This document shows positions 51,401-63,425 of a stretch of 64,000 nucleotides of DNA, one piece after another. The position numbers and the translations under genes are program-made. Every line of letters begins with the position of its first letter. Position 1 is the stretch's first letter. The stretch is from Onchocerca volvulus (Eukaryota > Nematoda > Chromadorea > Rhabditida > Onchocercidae), in the NCBI GenBank assembly GCA_000499405.2, contig HG738137.1, positions 12,398,121 through 12,462,120 on the forward strand. Direction: 5' to 3'. Below the pieces are notes generated by a model, which had not been told where the DNA came from, ran no database searches, and saw nothing but the letters and a program-made list of their open reading frames with translations.

Positions 51401-54400
51401 ATAATTACTCCAATTAATTGATAAATAATTGATAAATAAGGCCTTTAAAAATTTTATTTAATATTCCAATTAATTAATTGGTAATTCGTTAAAAATTTCC
51501 TTCTAATAATCATTAAAAACTTTCTTTGTTTGTAAATAATATTTAACAAATCGTTGAAATTTCCTATAATTATTTTAATTCCGGAATTTCTATAATTGAA
51601 ATAAGCATTTTTCAGGTAATTTATTGAAAAAAACGATGAAAAGAATAAATATTATTCGATTTTTATATTCAAATAAAATAGTATCGGTTGAAAAAGTAAG
51701 GCAGAAATTTCAGTCAATTAATGCTTGGCTTTACAAAGGCTGTTGGATGAAAATAATTACGGCTACCGGAAGTCTAAATGTAATAACCGGAAAAGCGAAC
51801 GAATATTCGGCTTTAGCAATCCGTAAAATAATCAGTAAATTTATCGAATATGGTGTTTTACATTTTGGTGTAAGTATATTTTATTCATTTTCTCATAATA
51901 AAAAGAAAATGTTCCTTGTTGATTGATATTTTGGGAAATTTCGAAAATTTTAACAGCGTAATAATTGAAGAATAATAACAGTGAAATATTTATCTTAGAA
52001 TTTTGAAATAGGTTAAAAGATAGAATCAGAAGGATGATATATGGATGAGTTTCAAACTAATCCTTTCTTGATTAACAAATTGCTAATTTTGAAATAAGTT
52101 TAATAATCTAAGGAATGATTTGACCATAGTTTAACAAAATTAATGCTTTATATACAAACATACATCAAGTAACTATTTCATATTTTTTATTTGAACATAA
52201 GTATTAAAAATAGTATTAGCGAACAATTATTTCAAATTTCCTGTTAATGAATTTTCGATAAGATATTCAGAATAAATATTACGAATATATTATCGAAAAA
52301 TTCATAATATTACTGCAAATATTCGTTGGTTCAAAATCTTAAATCTCCGAAAATTCTTAAACATGCGCTTTATTTATAATGAAAACACGCGCCTATTTGA
52401 ATGCAACGTTGCATGAAAATTCCAAATCAATCGGTGAAGAACTTGGAACTTTTTGTGGAAATGAACAACGAACATTTACATTTTTATTTATATAAATATT
52501 GATTGTAGGAAACTTATTTCAAATTTAATAATTTGAATATAAGTATAATTTTTTGTATATATTGTAAATATATTTAAGTATTCTAGAATTATTTCATATT
52601 TTTCATTTTATGTATATATTTAATTTTTATTTCTTTTTGAATGTTAATTATACATGCAACAATGATTAATCTTTTTTGATAATATCAAAATTTATTGCAT
52701 TTTTAATCAATTGAAATGAACAATTTTTGTGCAAAATTTAAAAAAAGTTTTTTGCTTAATTTTTTTCTTTCCTTTTTTTTCAGTACGGTAGTGAAAAATA
52801 TTGGTTAAATTCACTAAATGATACTATCACGAAAATTAACGTTCTTTCAAAGTAAGTGGAACTTTATCAATTATTTTAATGAAAAATATTGATTAGTATT
52901 TTAAAGAAATTTCCCTTCATCAAATAATCCAATCTTTTATTTAGCGAATATTCTTTTTGCAAATGAAACTTAATTTGATAGTAACAACATTTTTTGAAAT
53001 TTCAAAATTAACTTTTAAATTTATTCATTCTATTTCATTCCTTTTTTTTCTTATTTCCAGTAAAATTTTTACTAGGCCTATTATTTCAGATGGCATTTTA
53101 CGAAATTTATAATGCAAAATCCACCGATATATAACTACAGTAATCAAGATGAAGAATGGGATAAATATGGATCATATAAACCTGTACTACATATTACAAT
53201 TCGTCAACTTCGTGTCACTCTTCAAAGATTTCAAAATGATGTCAATGAGGTTGATATGCAAATATTGGAAAAGATTTTATATAAAATGCAAATATTGGCA
53301 GAATTATTTAAAAAAAAAAAATGCAAACAATAGAAAATTTATGTAGGAATTTGGTAAAGAATTGATATATTGGAAAGAATTTTTCTGATAATAAATTTAT
53401 ATGTATGAAATAATTAGTAATTTAAAAATAATTTGTAACATTAATTTTTCGTTTTCTTACCATTAAAAATATTCCAATGTTTTGTATTAATTAGTTTTAA
53501 TATTATGTTCAAATATTAACAGAAATATATGTTATGCAATTAATACAGAATTTATAATCAAAATTTATAAATTTATAAGGAATTGATATATTAAAAAAAA
53601 TTTCGTCAATTATAAATTTTGTAGTTTATATGTATATGTAATATTGGGAATGATTGATTATTTAAATAATTCATTGGAATAATTCTTCGTTTTACTGTCA
53701 GTTAAAAATATTTCATTATTTGCAGTGATTAATAATAATTATTAAGCATTTAACAAAAGGATGAAAAGAAAAAAAAGGAATTTGATTACATGAACAATTA
53801 ATAATTAATTTTTTTTCTTTTTTGTAATAATACTAGCAAAAATTAGCATACAAATTATAAATAAATAAATTAGATAAAATTATCAGCTGGTTCCAAGGAA
53901 TTTACGATTAAATTCGATTTCAGATAATTCCAAAGAATACACGACTAAATTCGATTTCAGATAATCCCACAGAATACACGACTAAATCCAATTTAAATAA
54001 TTCCCGAGATTTTACGACTAAATTCGATTTCAGATAATTCCAGCGAATTCACGATTTGAATTCGATTTTAGATAATTCCAGAGAATTTAAGATTATATTC
54101 GATTTCAGATAATTCCCAAGAATTCACGATTAAATCAACTTATTACTGATACATTGTTACCGAATGATAATTTACAACAGTATGTAACACTTCATTTGCA
54201 ACCATTTATATCTGATGAAAATGATAATTACGATGAATTATTCCGAAGGTTTCAATTATTTCTTTCATTATTAAATAGATATATAATAATGATTTCAAAT
54301 CGTTTTCTAATACTTCGAATTAATATTTAATTTTAAGAAATTCTCATTCTTCAAATAATTATTGTCGAAATTTCGTCAATTATATGTAATGATTCAAATC

Positions 54401-56606
54401 TTTGTCTAATTTTTTGAATCTAAAAACTTTTTCATTCTTTTGATAGTTATAATTTGAGACTTTGTTAATTATTAAATTAAAAAATTATATAATAATTTGC
54501 AAATTTAAAAAAATTTTCATTCTTCAAAAAATTACTATCAAAATTTCGTTAACTACCAAACATTTATATGATGATTCAATTTTTTTTTTTTTTTTTCGAA
54601 TAATTCGGATGAAAATTTAATTTCAACAAACTTTCATTCCTCAAATAATTATTATCGAAATTTCGGTAATTACCAAATATATATATATATGTAATATTTA
54701 TATAATGATTCGAATCTTCTTCTAATATTTCGAATAAAAAAAAAAAAAAAAGGAAAAAAAACTCTAAAAATTTTTCATTCATTACATAATTACGTAATTG
54801 ATCGAAATTTTAGGATTTAATAATACAAATAGCTAATTCATTTCATTTTAAATCAATTATTCGATTAAAATTTAATTTTTCTCCTTTTCGTTCTATTTTC
54901 TGAAGATTATAATAAGGTTAAAATAATTAAATCAAAATTTTTTTTTGTTTTTTTTGTTTTTTCTAGGACAATACGTTACGTGAAACAATGTTTATTAAGT
55001 GGTTGTCCGGGTAATAATCTAACACAACTACTTGCTCGTCATACATTTCAAAAGGAGGAAGAAAATTTTCAAAAACTTTCACATCAAAATAATGATCGGT
55101 ACGGTTATGCTTCTATTATAAGAATATTAAATTCATTTTAAGTATATATTTGATATTTCTGTGTTTCGATACATATATATGTATATATATTTCATTTATT
55201 TGTTTATTTACTTATTTGTTTATTTATTTATTCATTTATTTACTTATTTTTTTATTTATATGTAATTCAAAGTACATAAATAAGAAATACATATATCGTT
55301 TTTATAATTTATCAATAATTAATTTTAAATTAATGAATATTTTTCGAACGCTTATTTTTATTTGTATTCTATTTAAAAAAATATAAGACTTTTTTTTGCA
55401 AAATAATTAGCTAATAAATATAGGATTATTCAAGTATTTAAATAAACAACAATTTTAGATTAATAGATATTTTTCAAAAAAAAAACTCATTTTTACATGT
55501 ATCCTGTTTAAAAATAAAAGATTTTTGTAAAAGTAATGTAGGTTAGTAAATGTAAGATTAATTAAGTATTTAAATAAAGTAAAAAAAAGAAAAAATAATT
55601 ATTAAATGAAAATAAATAATAAATGAAGCCAAATAATTCGAGATTTTGTTTTCTTTATACGTATACGTACGTATCAGTAATTTTATTTATTATAATGCCT
55701 TGAAAATTAATAATACTAATTTTTACTAATTAACCACAAGAATAGTTTTAAAAAAAACATATTTATATTATATAATTATTATTTATTATTATTAATATAA
55801 TATTAATATAAAATAATATAATAATTAATATTTTTATACTAATACTTATTTAAATGAAAATAAATATTTAGCATATTTCATTAATAATTTCTTTCTTATC
55901 TATTCTTTCTAAAAATTAATTTAAAAAAAACAAAAAAAAATAATAATAAAATTTAAGGCCAACATTGGATGATACGAAATGTCATATTATTCGTCAATTA
56001 AGTACTCTGGAAAAAGCTAAACGAGTAACATCGATCAATAATTACCAGCATATTGTTACAGCTATCGCTAAAGTTTATAATAATTATCTTTTTTAATTTA
56101 AAAAAAGAAGAAATTAAATTAAATTAAATTACATTTGCTAAATTTAGCGCAAAATATAAAGCTGAAGATTATCAATCATAAAATGAGTCATTTCGAAATC
56201 AAAAAAAAGGATTATTTCTAGATCAAAGATTATTTCGGAAGATTAATTATTTCGGAAGATTAAAAGAAGAATAATTTTGTTAGTGAAAAAATTCAAAATT
56301 TAGTTGATAAACAGGAGAAAAATCGATTCTTTCGTTTGTTAGATTCATTAATATTGATTAATTTTAGCGTAATATTAGGAATTAAGAATTTATATATATA
56401 ATTTAAAAAATAATATAATTATTATGTTTAGCATAAAATAAAAACTTAATTATATTTTTCAGGATATTAACGAGGAAGATAATTATCGTAAAAATCGTCA
56501 AGCACAATTAGTAACAATACGTAAATTAGTGGTAGAGCTTGAAAAAACTCGATTAGATTATCGAAAACGTTTGGAATTATATACAGATTATTTGCAAAAA
56601 AATTAA
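37958..56606 (+). CDS. pes-7: Divergent IQGAP scaffold protein (PES-7-like)
   Basis: IQGAPs bind actin, calmodulin and small GTPases at the cortex. Exons: 37958-38409, 39122-39269, 39620-39712, 39984-40122, 41059-41207, 41668-41833, 42942-43145, 43873-44115, 45708-45914, 46387-46538, 46741-46887, 47044-47185, 47769-47855, 48168-48289, 48491-48668, 49467-49647, 50242-50502, 50946-51030, 51714-51869, 52784-52851, 53090-53249, 54109-54248, 54967-55098, 55958-56072, 56463-56606. Phases agree throughout; 1356 residues. Order: low-complexity Ser/Thr/Asn N-terminus (1-150), calponin-homology domain (151-277; NGVLLARLAHSF, CYRHTDNISLW), IQGAP repeats (about 278-600), eroded WW segment (about 650-690), one IQ motif (KIQQWWKKQ), GAP-related domain (about 818-1127), RasGAP C-terminal region (about 1227-1356; GNNLTQLL, NNYQHIVTAIAKDI). 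The segment where human IQGAP1 has YYRYMNPAIVAP reads YKGCWMKIITAT. The protein ends about where the RasGAP C-terminal homology does, without the last 100 or more residues of vertebrate IQGAPs. The symbol is by family only. Confidence 0.92.
38168..38245 (+). repeat. Duplicated LSENSQSS segment in the IQGAP N-terminus
   Basis: Two in-frame copies of LSENSQSS are encoded at 38168-38191 and 38222-38245, 54 bases apart, in a Ser/Asn-rich stretch that follows a poly-Thr run near 37990-38020. Confidence 0.8.
39281..39530. repeat. Three-copy tandem repeat in IQGAP intron 2
   Basis: The block GCTATTTTTAAAA...CTGTAAT...AAACAATTTATC recurs starting at 39285, 39381 and 39469 (periods 96 and 88), with T-tracts of variable length between copies. 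It begins just after the exon ending at 39269. Confidence 0.75.
43528..43585. repeat. 58-base poly-T run
   Basis: Uninterrupted T run in the IQGAP intron between 43145 and 43873. A length error in the assembly is likely here but would not affect the coding exons. Confidence 0.9.
44687..44790 (+). pseudogene. Possible fossil IQGAP-repeat exon
   Basis: After a T-tract and CCAG acceptor ending at 44696, a frame reads INPLGQQYIDFLRKAKLQM and then a stop. This resembles the second half of an IQGAP repeat (pattern Y-x-x-x-L-x-x-A-K). It has no usable GT donor in that register and the wrong phase relative to both neighbouring exons, while 44115 joins 45708 perfectly without it. It is either a decayed repeat exon or chance. 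Confidence 0.35.
45235..45366. repeat. Inverted-repeat hairpin element in IQGAP intron 8
   Basis: AAGTTTTCCACTCAAA at 45253-45268 faces its exact reverse complement at 45274-45289 across a 5-base loop, with further pairing outward (AATAAAA-rich arms, GAG/CTC ends). A third, diverged arm at about 45328-45366 (CTTGAGCGGAAGACTTATAC) is again an inverted partner of the left arm, including its AATGTTGAGTT end. The surrounding 44.94-45.42 kb is less AT-rich than its flanks, which suggests an inserted element. Confidence 0.65.
50705..50860. repeat. Degenerate CATTACCGTATTTT repeat
   Basis: About five loose copies of CATTACCGTATTTT occur every 20-30 bases in the IQGAP intron between 50502 and 50946. 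The reverse frame through it is open but uninformative. Confidence 0.5.
51050..51235. repeat. About 31-bp degenerate minisatellite in an IQGAP intron
   Basis: Five to six copies of a unit like AGATTCAGAATCTTTAG plus T/ATGAT-type filler, period about 29-33 bases. It starts about 20 bases after the exon ending at 51030. Confidence 0.7.
53881..54120. repeat. Seven-copy 37-bp minisatellite carrying 3' splice sites
   Basis: Units of about 37 bases place an AG-ending acceptor at 53886, 53923, 53960, (53997, lost to AAA), 54033, 54071 and 54108, with steps of 36-38. Each unit reads ATTTCAG/ATAATTCC then AGAATTCACGATTAAATTCG-like sequence. The last copy is the true exon junction at 54108/54109. Confidence 0.9.
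54340..54800. repeat. About 90-135-bp degenerate tandem repeat in an IQGAP intron
   Basis: The block TTCATTCTTCAAATAATTAT followed by CGAAATTTCG...AATTA recurs near 54343, 54432, 54519, 54634 and 54771, with variable AT and poly-T fill between copies. Confidence 0.65.
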
Positions 56607-58502
56607 TAATGAATATATTATCAAATAATAAATATTTTTAATTAATAAATTTTTCAAAAATTTATTCTTTGTTCCATTTTTTTCAAAATTTTATTATTTT
56701 TTTTTTCTTTATCCTAATGTGAAAAATATTTATACGAAACATATGATCAATAATGCTCTATCATTTTAAAGTTGAATCAAAGTTAAAATTATGTTTTGTG
56801 TCAAAATTTGAAACTATTCACAATTGTAAAACATTTCAATTTTTGAAGCAATAAAAGAAAAAAATGTTAAATTGATAAATTTGATAACTAATTTGAAACT
56901 ATTTTGATTTCTCAAATATAACCACCATAAAAAAATCTCAATTTTTAAGATGACAAAAGAGAAACTTCTCCCTCCTCAAAAAATTTGTATTAAATTACAG
57001 CATTTTTAAATGAAATATATTTGAAATAATATCTTGGGAATTGAATCAAGAATGAATTCTGAGAAACAGTAATGTTTGATTTCTTATGATATACCAAAAT
57101 ATTTTAGAATAAAATATTTTCGATCCGACTGCCAATTATATTATTTAATGAACAAATGAATTAGTCAATTAATCAATATTTCGAATGCAAAAATATCATT
57201 TTACACTACGATGAATAAATTACCAGAAGCAATTTTAGCCAATTTAACTCAAATGTTAAAAAAAGAGTGTATAGTTGCCTAAAAATGATATTTATCATTT
57301 AAGAAATATTACAAACAAATTTGAAATTAACCTTTGAAACAATGATATTCTGCTACAACAACCCGGATATGATAATGATAATTTTTATTAGTATCCATCT
57401 TCGTGAAAAATTTAGTCATTTAATACTAAAATTCAGTCAAGTATTTATGGCAATAAATTCCAATTTATCATTTGCAATACATGCATTTTATATTTCTCAC
57501 AGTTTTCCCAGATTTCAGAATTCCCTACCACATGCACAGTAAGTCATCATATATTATAAAGTTCCATAAATTCGATGCCAGATTGTTAAAATTTATTTTC
57601 ACTTTTTGTTGCGTTTCCATCACACTAATTTTTTGGTTATATATTTGTCGTCTTCTTGTTATGAAATGCGAACTGTAACATTATAAAGATTAAAGTGTAT
57701 CCAAAAAAAGAAAAAAAAAAATACAGCTTTATATGTTGACAAATAAAAAAAATTCACAATGTCAGTAAATAAGGGTCATTTACACAAAATCAAACTAATT
57801 CAATATTGAAGCAAGAATACAGGGTTAATTTTAGCAAGTGATGAAAAAAAAAAAGTAAAAAATTGACATAATAAGGTACGCATGTAGTATCACCTCTATC
57901 AATGAAAGTTTAATCGAAATCGGTGTATGCCTACAATTTGTACATGAAAAAAAAAAGAAGCTAAACAAGAAATATCCTTTCCTATTCATAGCTCCATTTT
58001 CCCATGAAAAGAAAAAAAGGGAAAAATGATACTCTACTGCAAAAATTTGTCTCGGATAAATTATCAAACTGATGAGATTTTACATTATATTTAAATTTGA
58101 ATCTCATATAATTGAAATTTTCCTAACTGTTCCATTTTTTTATCAGTAAATATAATATGAAGTCAAAAAAAGTTCACTTTTCACTTCCACAAGCAAGCGA
58201 ATAAAATATTTCCCTTTCCTTCCCTTTTCAAGACTGCTCAGTTTTAGAATGCAATGATATTGCTCGAATGAGATAATAGTCGCACATGCCGAGCATAATT
58301 AAATCACTGAATAAAAAAAAAAAAAAAAAAAAAAGAAAAAAAAAACGATGACACGAATAATTGCATTGTCTAAGACATGTTATCCATATTTTCTGTGAAG
58401 TGAAATTTTTCAGAAACATAATTCTAAACTTACAATAAAATCAAGTCAAATCTTCTACCACTCTTTTTGCCCTCCCTCATGCCTTTTCTTTTTTCCTATG
58501 AG

Positions 58503-58533
<31 letters not shown>

Positions 58534-59111
58534 TAATCCCGTATAATTCAGAAAGAATTATTAACTTACGGAACATTTACACAAATGCACATAAACACGC
58601 CCATATAAAAGACTATCACTCTCATAATCCCTCTAAAAAAAAGCAAACGTTCCGCAAACCAGTTACCAAACTTCAAAGAGGTTTGAAAGATTAGCGAATA
58701 AAGAGAACCAAAAAAAGAACCATAAAAAATTGGATGCATGATAGCGTAATGACAAAAAATGTAAAAACAAAAAAGTAACATAATTGGAGATGCTCCGATG
58801 AAGATGATAGATAGCGTTCTTAACATACTTTTTAACAGTTAAAAGTAATGCTGCACTATTATCGTGAAAACATTCATGAAATTTTTTTTAGCAAATCAAA
58901 CTAATTATCACAAAAGAAAAAAAGTGGTTGGGAGAGGAAGGAAAATGGAAGGGTTGAAATAAAAATGTTCTGAGCTGCTTCTCGTTCTTTTCTCTCATAG
59001 AATGAAATTTTCGAAATTAGAGACAAAAGAACAGAAAATTAGCAACATGAGGGAAGTATGTAAAAGTGTTTCGCCATCTTTCAATGAGCAAACCAATATA
59101 AAACACACATC
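56607..59111. other. Intergenic region between convergent IQGAP and AN1 genes
   Basis: No gene can be supported. It holds A-rich tracts, including a run near 58502-58529, and AT-rich sequence. Short open frames at 57321-57678 do not resemble known proteins. It should contain the 3'UTR of the zinc-finger gene. Confidence 0.6.
56627..56649 (+). terminator. Poly(A) signals of the IQGAP gene
   Basis: AATAAA occurs at 56627-56632 and again at 56644-56649, just 21 and 38 bases after the stop codon, which implies a very short 3'UTR. Confidence 0.6.
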
Positions 59112-59471
59112 CTAAATCCGTTGGATCTTTTCAGAGACAATCACCGGATTATTTTTACGAATTTCTTCTCTTTCCATTGTTTTGTAATCAAAGGAACAAC
59201 CATGTGCCGTGTCATAACGATGTTCGCCACAATATAAGCCACCACAACGGCAGACGAAACCTACAAAATGTCATCAATTTTCACCAATATTATGATCGTA
59301 ATTGTTAGTCAACGCTACATATCTAACAGCGATTCAATGAAAATTGGCGCAGCTTGAGGAACTATATTTTCATTGAGAATTTTCTCTACGACTGCCTTAC
59401 TATCGTTACAAGAAAATTTACATTCCAATTTACGAACGAATCTGTATCAGAAGAAAAAAACAAAGCTTCTC

Positions 59472-59504
<33 letters not shown>

Positions 59505-61039
59505 AAAGACCAAAGCAATCAAAAAAAAAAAAAAAAGAAGAAAAAGACACGATATCTACTTAAATTAAATTCTGAAATGATTCTAAAAACAATTTTAGAA
59601 ATTTACCAGTAAGGCCGACACGCTTTTTACAAACATGACAACGATTAGCTTTCTTTGGAACCGGTTGACTCTCGTTATTCAAAGTTGTCAAGTCGGGACT
59701 TGCTGCGGCATCAAGACTCGCCACAGAACTAAAATATATCACTATATTTAAACGTGTTCATCAGTAATACTATAATAAGTTTGCATGACAATTATTCATG
59801 CAATCTACCTATGAAATTTTTAAAACATCATACATCATCATACGTCACTTAAAATAATCGTTATTACACCGATGGTTATTTTTCGAATCGCTTTCCTCAT
59901 CCTTTCCTCTAGTTCACAAATCATTCCCTCACGAATTCAAGACTGTTTTCTCGAGCGATAAATACTGATGTTTGTCAGAAAAATCACAAACAAACATGTG
60001 ATGGATAGCTAAATTGCAAAAAGAAACGTGTAAGAAACGTTACTAAGCGACCAAACAATTCTAGATATGGAAGCTATACTAAATTTTTTTTTCCTAATTA
60101 ATAAAAGTTTATTCATGTGCATCATTTCAATAATTTTGATGCCTAGCACTACTATCTGAAAACTGAAATCCAATACCGCTCCCACCGAATCCAGAAATTC
60201 TTCTTGATCAGATAAACTACTTCCCACGAAAACCTTGTTCACGTTTTTTTTTTTTTCTTTTTTTTGCAATTCTCAAAACAATAATTTTCATGAATTTCCC
60301 TCTATTTCGCAGAAATTTCTGTAATACCAAGGACTTCACTTTGCATCCTGGGCAGTAAGTTAATTTGTATTTTAAAAATCTCCCTTTCATTAAAACATTT
60401 TACAATATCAAACACTGTTGTATTTGTCAAATGATTGGCCATCATTAAACCATCTGACATCAATTGACTGATAGCTTTCTTAAAAAAAAAAAAGAAAATC
60501 AAACCTAGATGTTGAAAGAACACCAGAGCAAGTACCCGACGAAGATGCCGTGATTCCACCCGCTGCTTCAACAGCCGCTACTACTGATTCTAACTGGGCA
60601 GTCATATCTTCGGAGGATTTTGCAGCCTGCGAACAGGAAACCTGAAAAGTCCAAATCCGAATTTTCAGAACCAAAAGTTTTAGGAAATTAGATTCAGATA
60701 CACAATTTTCATTCTGATAAAAGAGAACGAGAAAAAAAGGATGACGAAAATCGCAACACTTACCTCCCTAAGCTTTTCGGCGATAATCACCGTCGATGAG
60801 GTGGCAGCGGTACTATCTCCATTACACGTCGTACTGCTAACAACACTTGACGTAGCTGTGACCGTGTTAGTACCCGAGCTAATCGCAGCTGGTAACGGTG
60901 GACTTACGCGGGCAGTAGTGTCCTGTTTACGTTTCACATAATCTTTGTAGCATTTCGAACATAACCCTTCGGTGGATGGGGAACCGAAGAAACCACAACC
61001 CGCGCGGCATAATGTTGTCGTTTGTTGTTGATTTTCCAT
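59112..61039 (-). CDS. A20/AN1-type zinc finger protein (ZFAND5/6-like)
   Basis: This family binds ubiquitin through the A20 finger and acts in protein turnover and stress responses. Exons, 5' to 3' on the minus strand: 61039-60764, 60641-60505, 59728-59607, 59260-59112; phases agree; 227 residues, the usual length. The A20 finger lies near residues 11-36 ([20 protein letters not shown]). A Ser/Thr/Ala-rich linker follows. The AN1 finger is at about 160-205 with the full ligand set: CHVC, then [19 protein letters not shown] after the exon 3/4 junction, ending in FDY. The C-terminal tail is the usual short basic helix. The start ATG directly precedes the A20 finger as in homologues. No poly(A) hexamer is obvious downstream. 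Confidence 0.95.
59477..59502. repeat. Poly-T run in a zinc-finger gene intron
   Basis: An uninterrupted T run of about 26 bases, followed some 20 bases later by a poly-A run, lies in the last intron of the A20/AN1 gene. It is a likely sequencing-length problem only. Confidence 0.7.
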
Positions 61040-62232
61040 AATTCTTCCGCTTTTACCTATCGATTCTCGTATATTTCCTATTTATGTGAGGCTGATGATT
61101 TGTTCGTTAAAAACTGGAAATGGGAAATATTTCGACTATTTTTTCAGTGAAAATAACAATATAACGAAATAACGAACTAACAAGTACATAGCATAATATA
61201 ACAATATTTTTGTTATTTGTGCATATGTCATAACTACGTCAAAAACAACCCTCTAAAAACAATTCATTTAAAGAAATCATCTATCAAAATTTGTTTATCA
61301 GTTCCTTTTAGCGTTGTTTACATAGCAATTAAACTGCCGAACGTTTGCAATACTATCAATTGTACAAGTGAGGTTAGACTTAATACCTTGATAGAATTAA
61401 TAATATTAACTAAGATTTCTCCAATTTAAAAAAAAAATCTAAATCAGTAGGAAAACGATTCGCTCCTTCTAATAAAAAAATTCGTATTCATTCATTCTCA
61501 TTCGTCCTTCATTGCGAAATGAAGATTATTCACTGAAGAAATGATGAGACGAAGAAAATATACGTTTTTCAATCTTTTTTATATTGTACTTATTGTTCCT
61601 ACGTTATCATTTAAACTTGTAGTTTCTACATTATCATTTGAAATTTGTACGATAAAATTAGAATATTCCATACACAAATAATTGCTTAATACATGAAAGT
61701 TAAGAAAAATATTCCCTGACAATTCATATAATAACTTTCTCTACCAATTTGCAAAATAAAATTCTATCAAATAGTTATTATTCTGTAAGAAATTTTATTA
61801 CACTGTTTTATTATCGAAATCAAATATTTTGATACTAAGATGACGAAAACTTGTTACAGTATTAATAATAGTACAATGATTGTGCAAATCAATTTTCCAT
61901 TGTGACTATTGAGACACAATACAAAGTGATAGGCATTATCGATATGTAAAGTGTTAATAAATTAAAAATTTTCTTGCTTTTATTTGAAAAAAAACAAAGA
62001 TAAATAACTCGTTGTTGTTGATTATTTTAGAGTCTTAATCCTTGTTGCTGATTATTTATAATCTTTAATATTTAATCAATAAACATGTAATACATTTAAT
62101 CAATAAATATATCTAATCATACATTTGATTCAATTTATACATTCAATCAATAAAAAATAGATTAAATGGTAATATAATCGGTCATTAGCGCAAACATATA
62201 ATATGATTATAGATCAAGCATCATATAAACAG

Positions 62233-62312
62233 ACACATATGTGCACGCACACGCACACGCACACGCATATGCACACATATTTAGACATACATAAATATAT
62301 ATATATATATAT
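62233..62312. repeat. CACACG and AT microsatellites
   Basis: A GCACAC/ACGCAC run (62233-62280) is followed closely by an AT run (about 62294-62312). Confidence 0.8.
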
Positions 62313-62992
62313 AGATATACAGACAAAAATTACACAGTAAATAAGACAAATTTATAAGATAGCAATAAATTATCCGACCATTAGTGATATTATTATTATC
62401 ATACCAAGTCATTCTAATTCCATCCTTTCCTCATCACGGAATATTTAAGACGAAGTGTGATTTAGGGTTATGAGAAAGTAATCTTTACAAACGCTCTATA
62501 CTCCTCCCTATCATTTCCCCCTCTTGCTTACGTGCCAATCATAAAAGCCATTTCAAAATTTCATCAACGAAAAAAAAAAAGATTTCGAAAGCATTTTTCC
62601 AATTTTATCCCACATGTACATCCTGCTACCTATATTTCTCGGGAATTATTACAATTTATCCCAAAGTCAGGAATTTATTTTCTCAACATTTATACACATA
62701 TACACATACACGCATACACACATCCAAACTGTTTATAATGGATTCAAAAGGGCCTACTACACATCTCCCTAAACATATCTGCCAGCCAACCAACCAACCA
62801 ATCAACAAATCAACTGGCCAAACAGTGGGCTGACGGGCGGAGACATACATTAATAGAGAAGCAGACAAACAGAGACATGCATAGATAGACGAAGAGATGG
62901 CCGAATAAACAGATCGAAGAAAAGGTCGATAACCGGTTGTAGACAGTCAATGGTAGCACCATCCTTCTATGTTACCTGAACAACGAATACGC

Positions 62993-63160
62993 ACTCACAT
63001 ACATACATACACACATACACTCACATACACATACATTCACATACACGTATATGGATGTGCATGCGTGTATTCACTACATCATCTTTGCACACATGCATTA
63101 ATACGCATGCACATACATGCGCACATACTCATATATGCACGCACACATACGTATACGAAC
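62993..63160. repeat. CATACA-rich microsatellite region
   Basis: Imperfect CATACA/CACATA repeats with interspersed GCATGCAC. Confidence 0.75.
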
Positions 63161-63244
63161 TCCTGCACAAATCTATTCATAGGCAAATATGCCCATATAT
63201 GATGGACTCACATTCGTTCAAATACATCCAATACTTGAATAAGT

Positions 63245-63425
63245 ATGCACATACATTCATATTTGCACGAACACATTGCATACGTGCATAAATTCAAAGA
63301 CATTCCATATATATACATATATTCGTATTTGCACGTACACACATTACATACGTGTAAAAATTCAGAGACATTCCAGACCATGCATATCTGCACGTACATA
63401 CACTTGCATACGTGTATATCTATGA
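63245..63425. repeat. Three-copy about 66-bp tandem repeat
   Basis: The core TTTGCACG...CATACGTG...AATTCA.AGACATTCCA recurs with its TGCACG at 63264, 63330 and 63389 (periods about 66 and 59). Confidence 0.7.

Noticed and set aside
51616..51713. Start of an IQGAP exon at 51616 reading GNLLKKTMKR
   Set aside because: It looks like the conserved GNLL motif, but it is out of phase with the exon ending at 51030; the acceptor at 51713 is in phase and aligns with the family, so the match is probably chance.
53250..53330. Continuation of the IQGAP exon past 53249
   Set aside because: The frame stays open and looks helical, but it reaches a stop with no donor; the GAG/GTTGAT donor at 53249 joins in phase to 54109 and aligns with the family.
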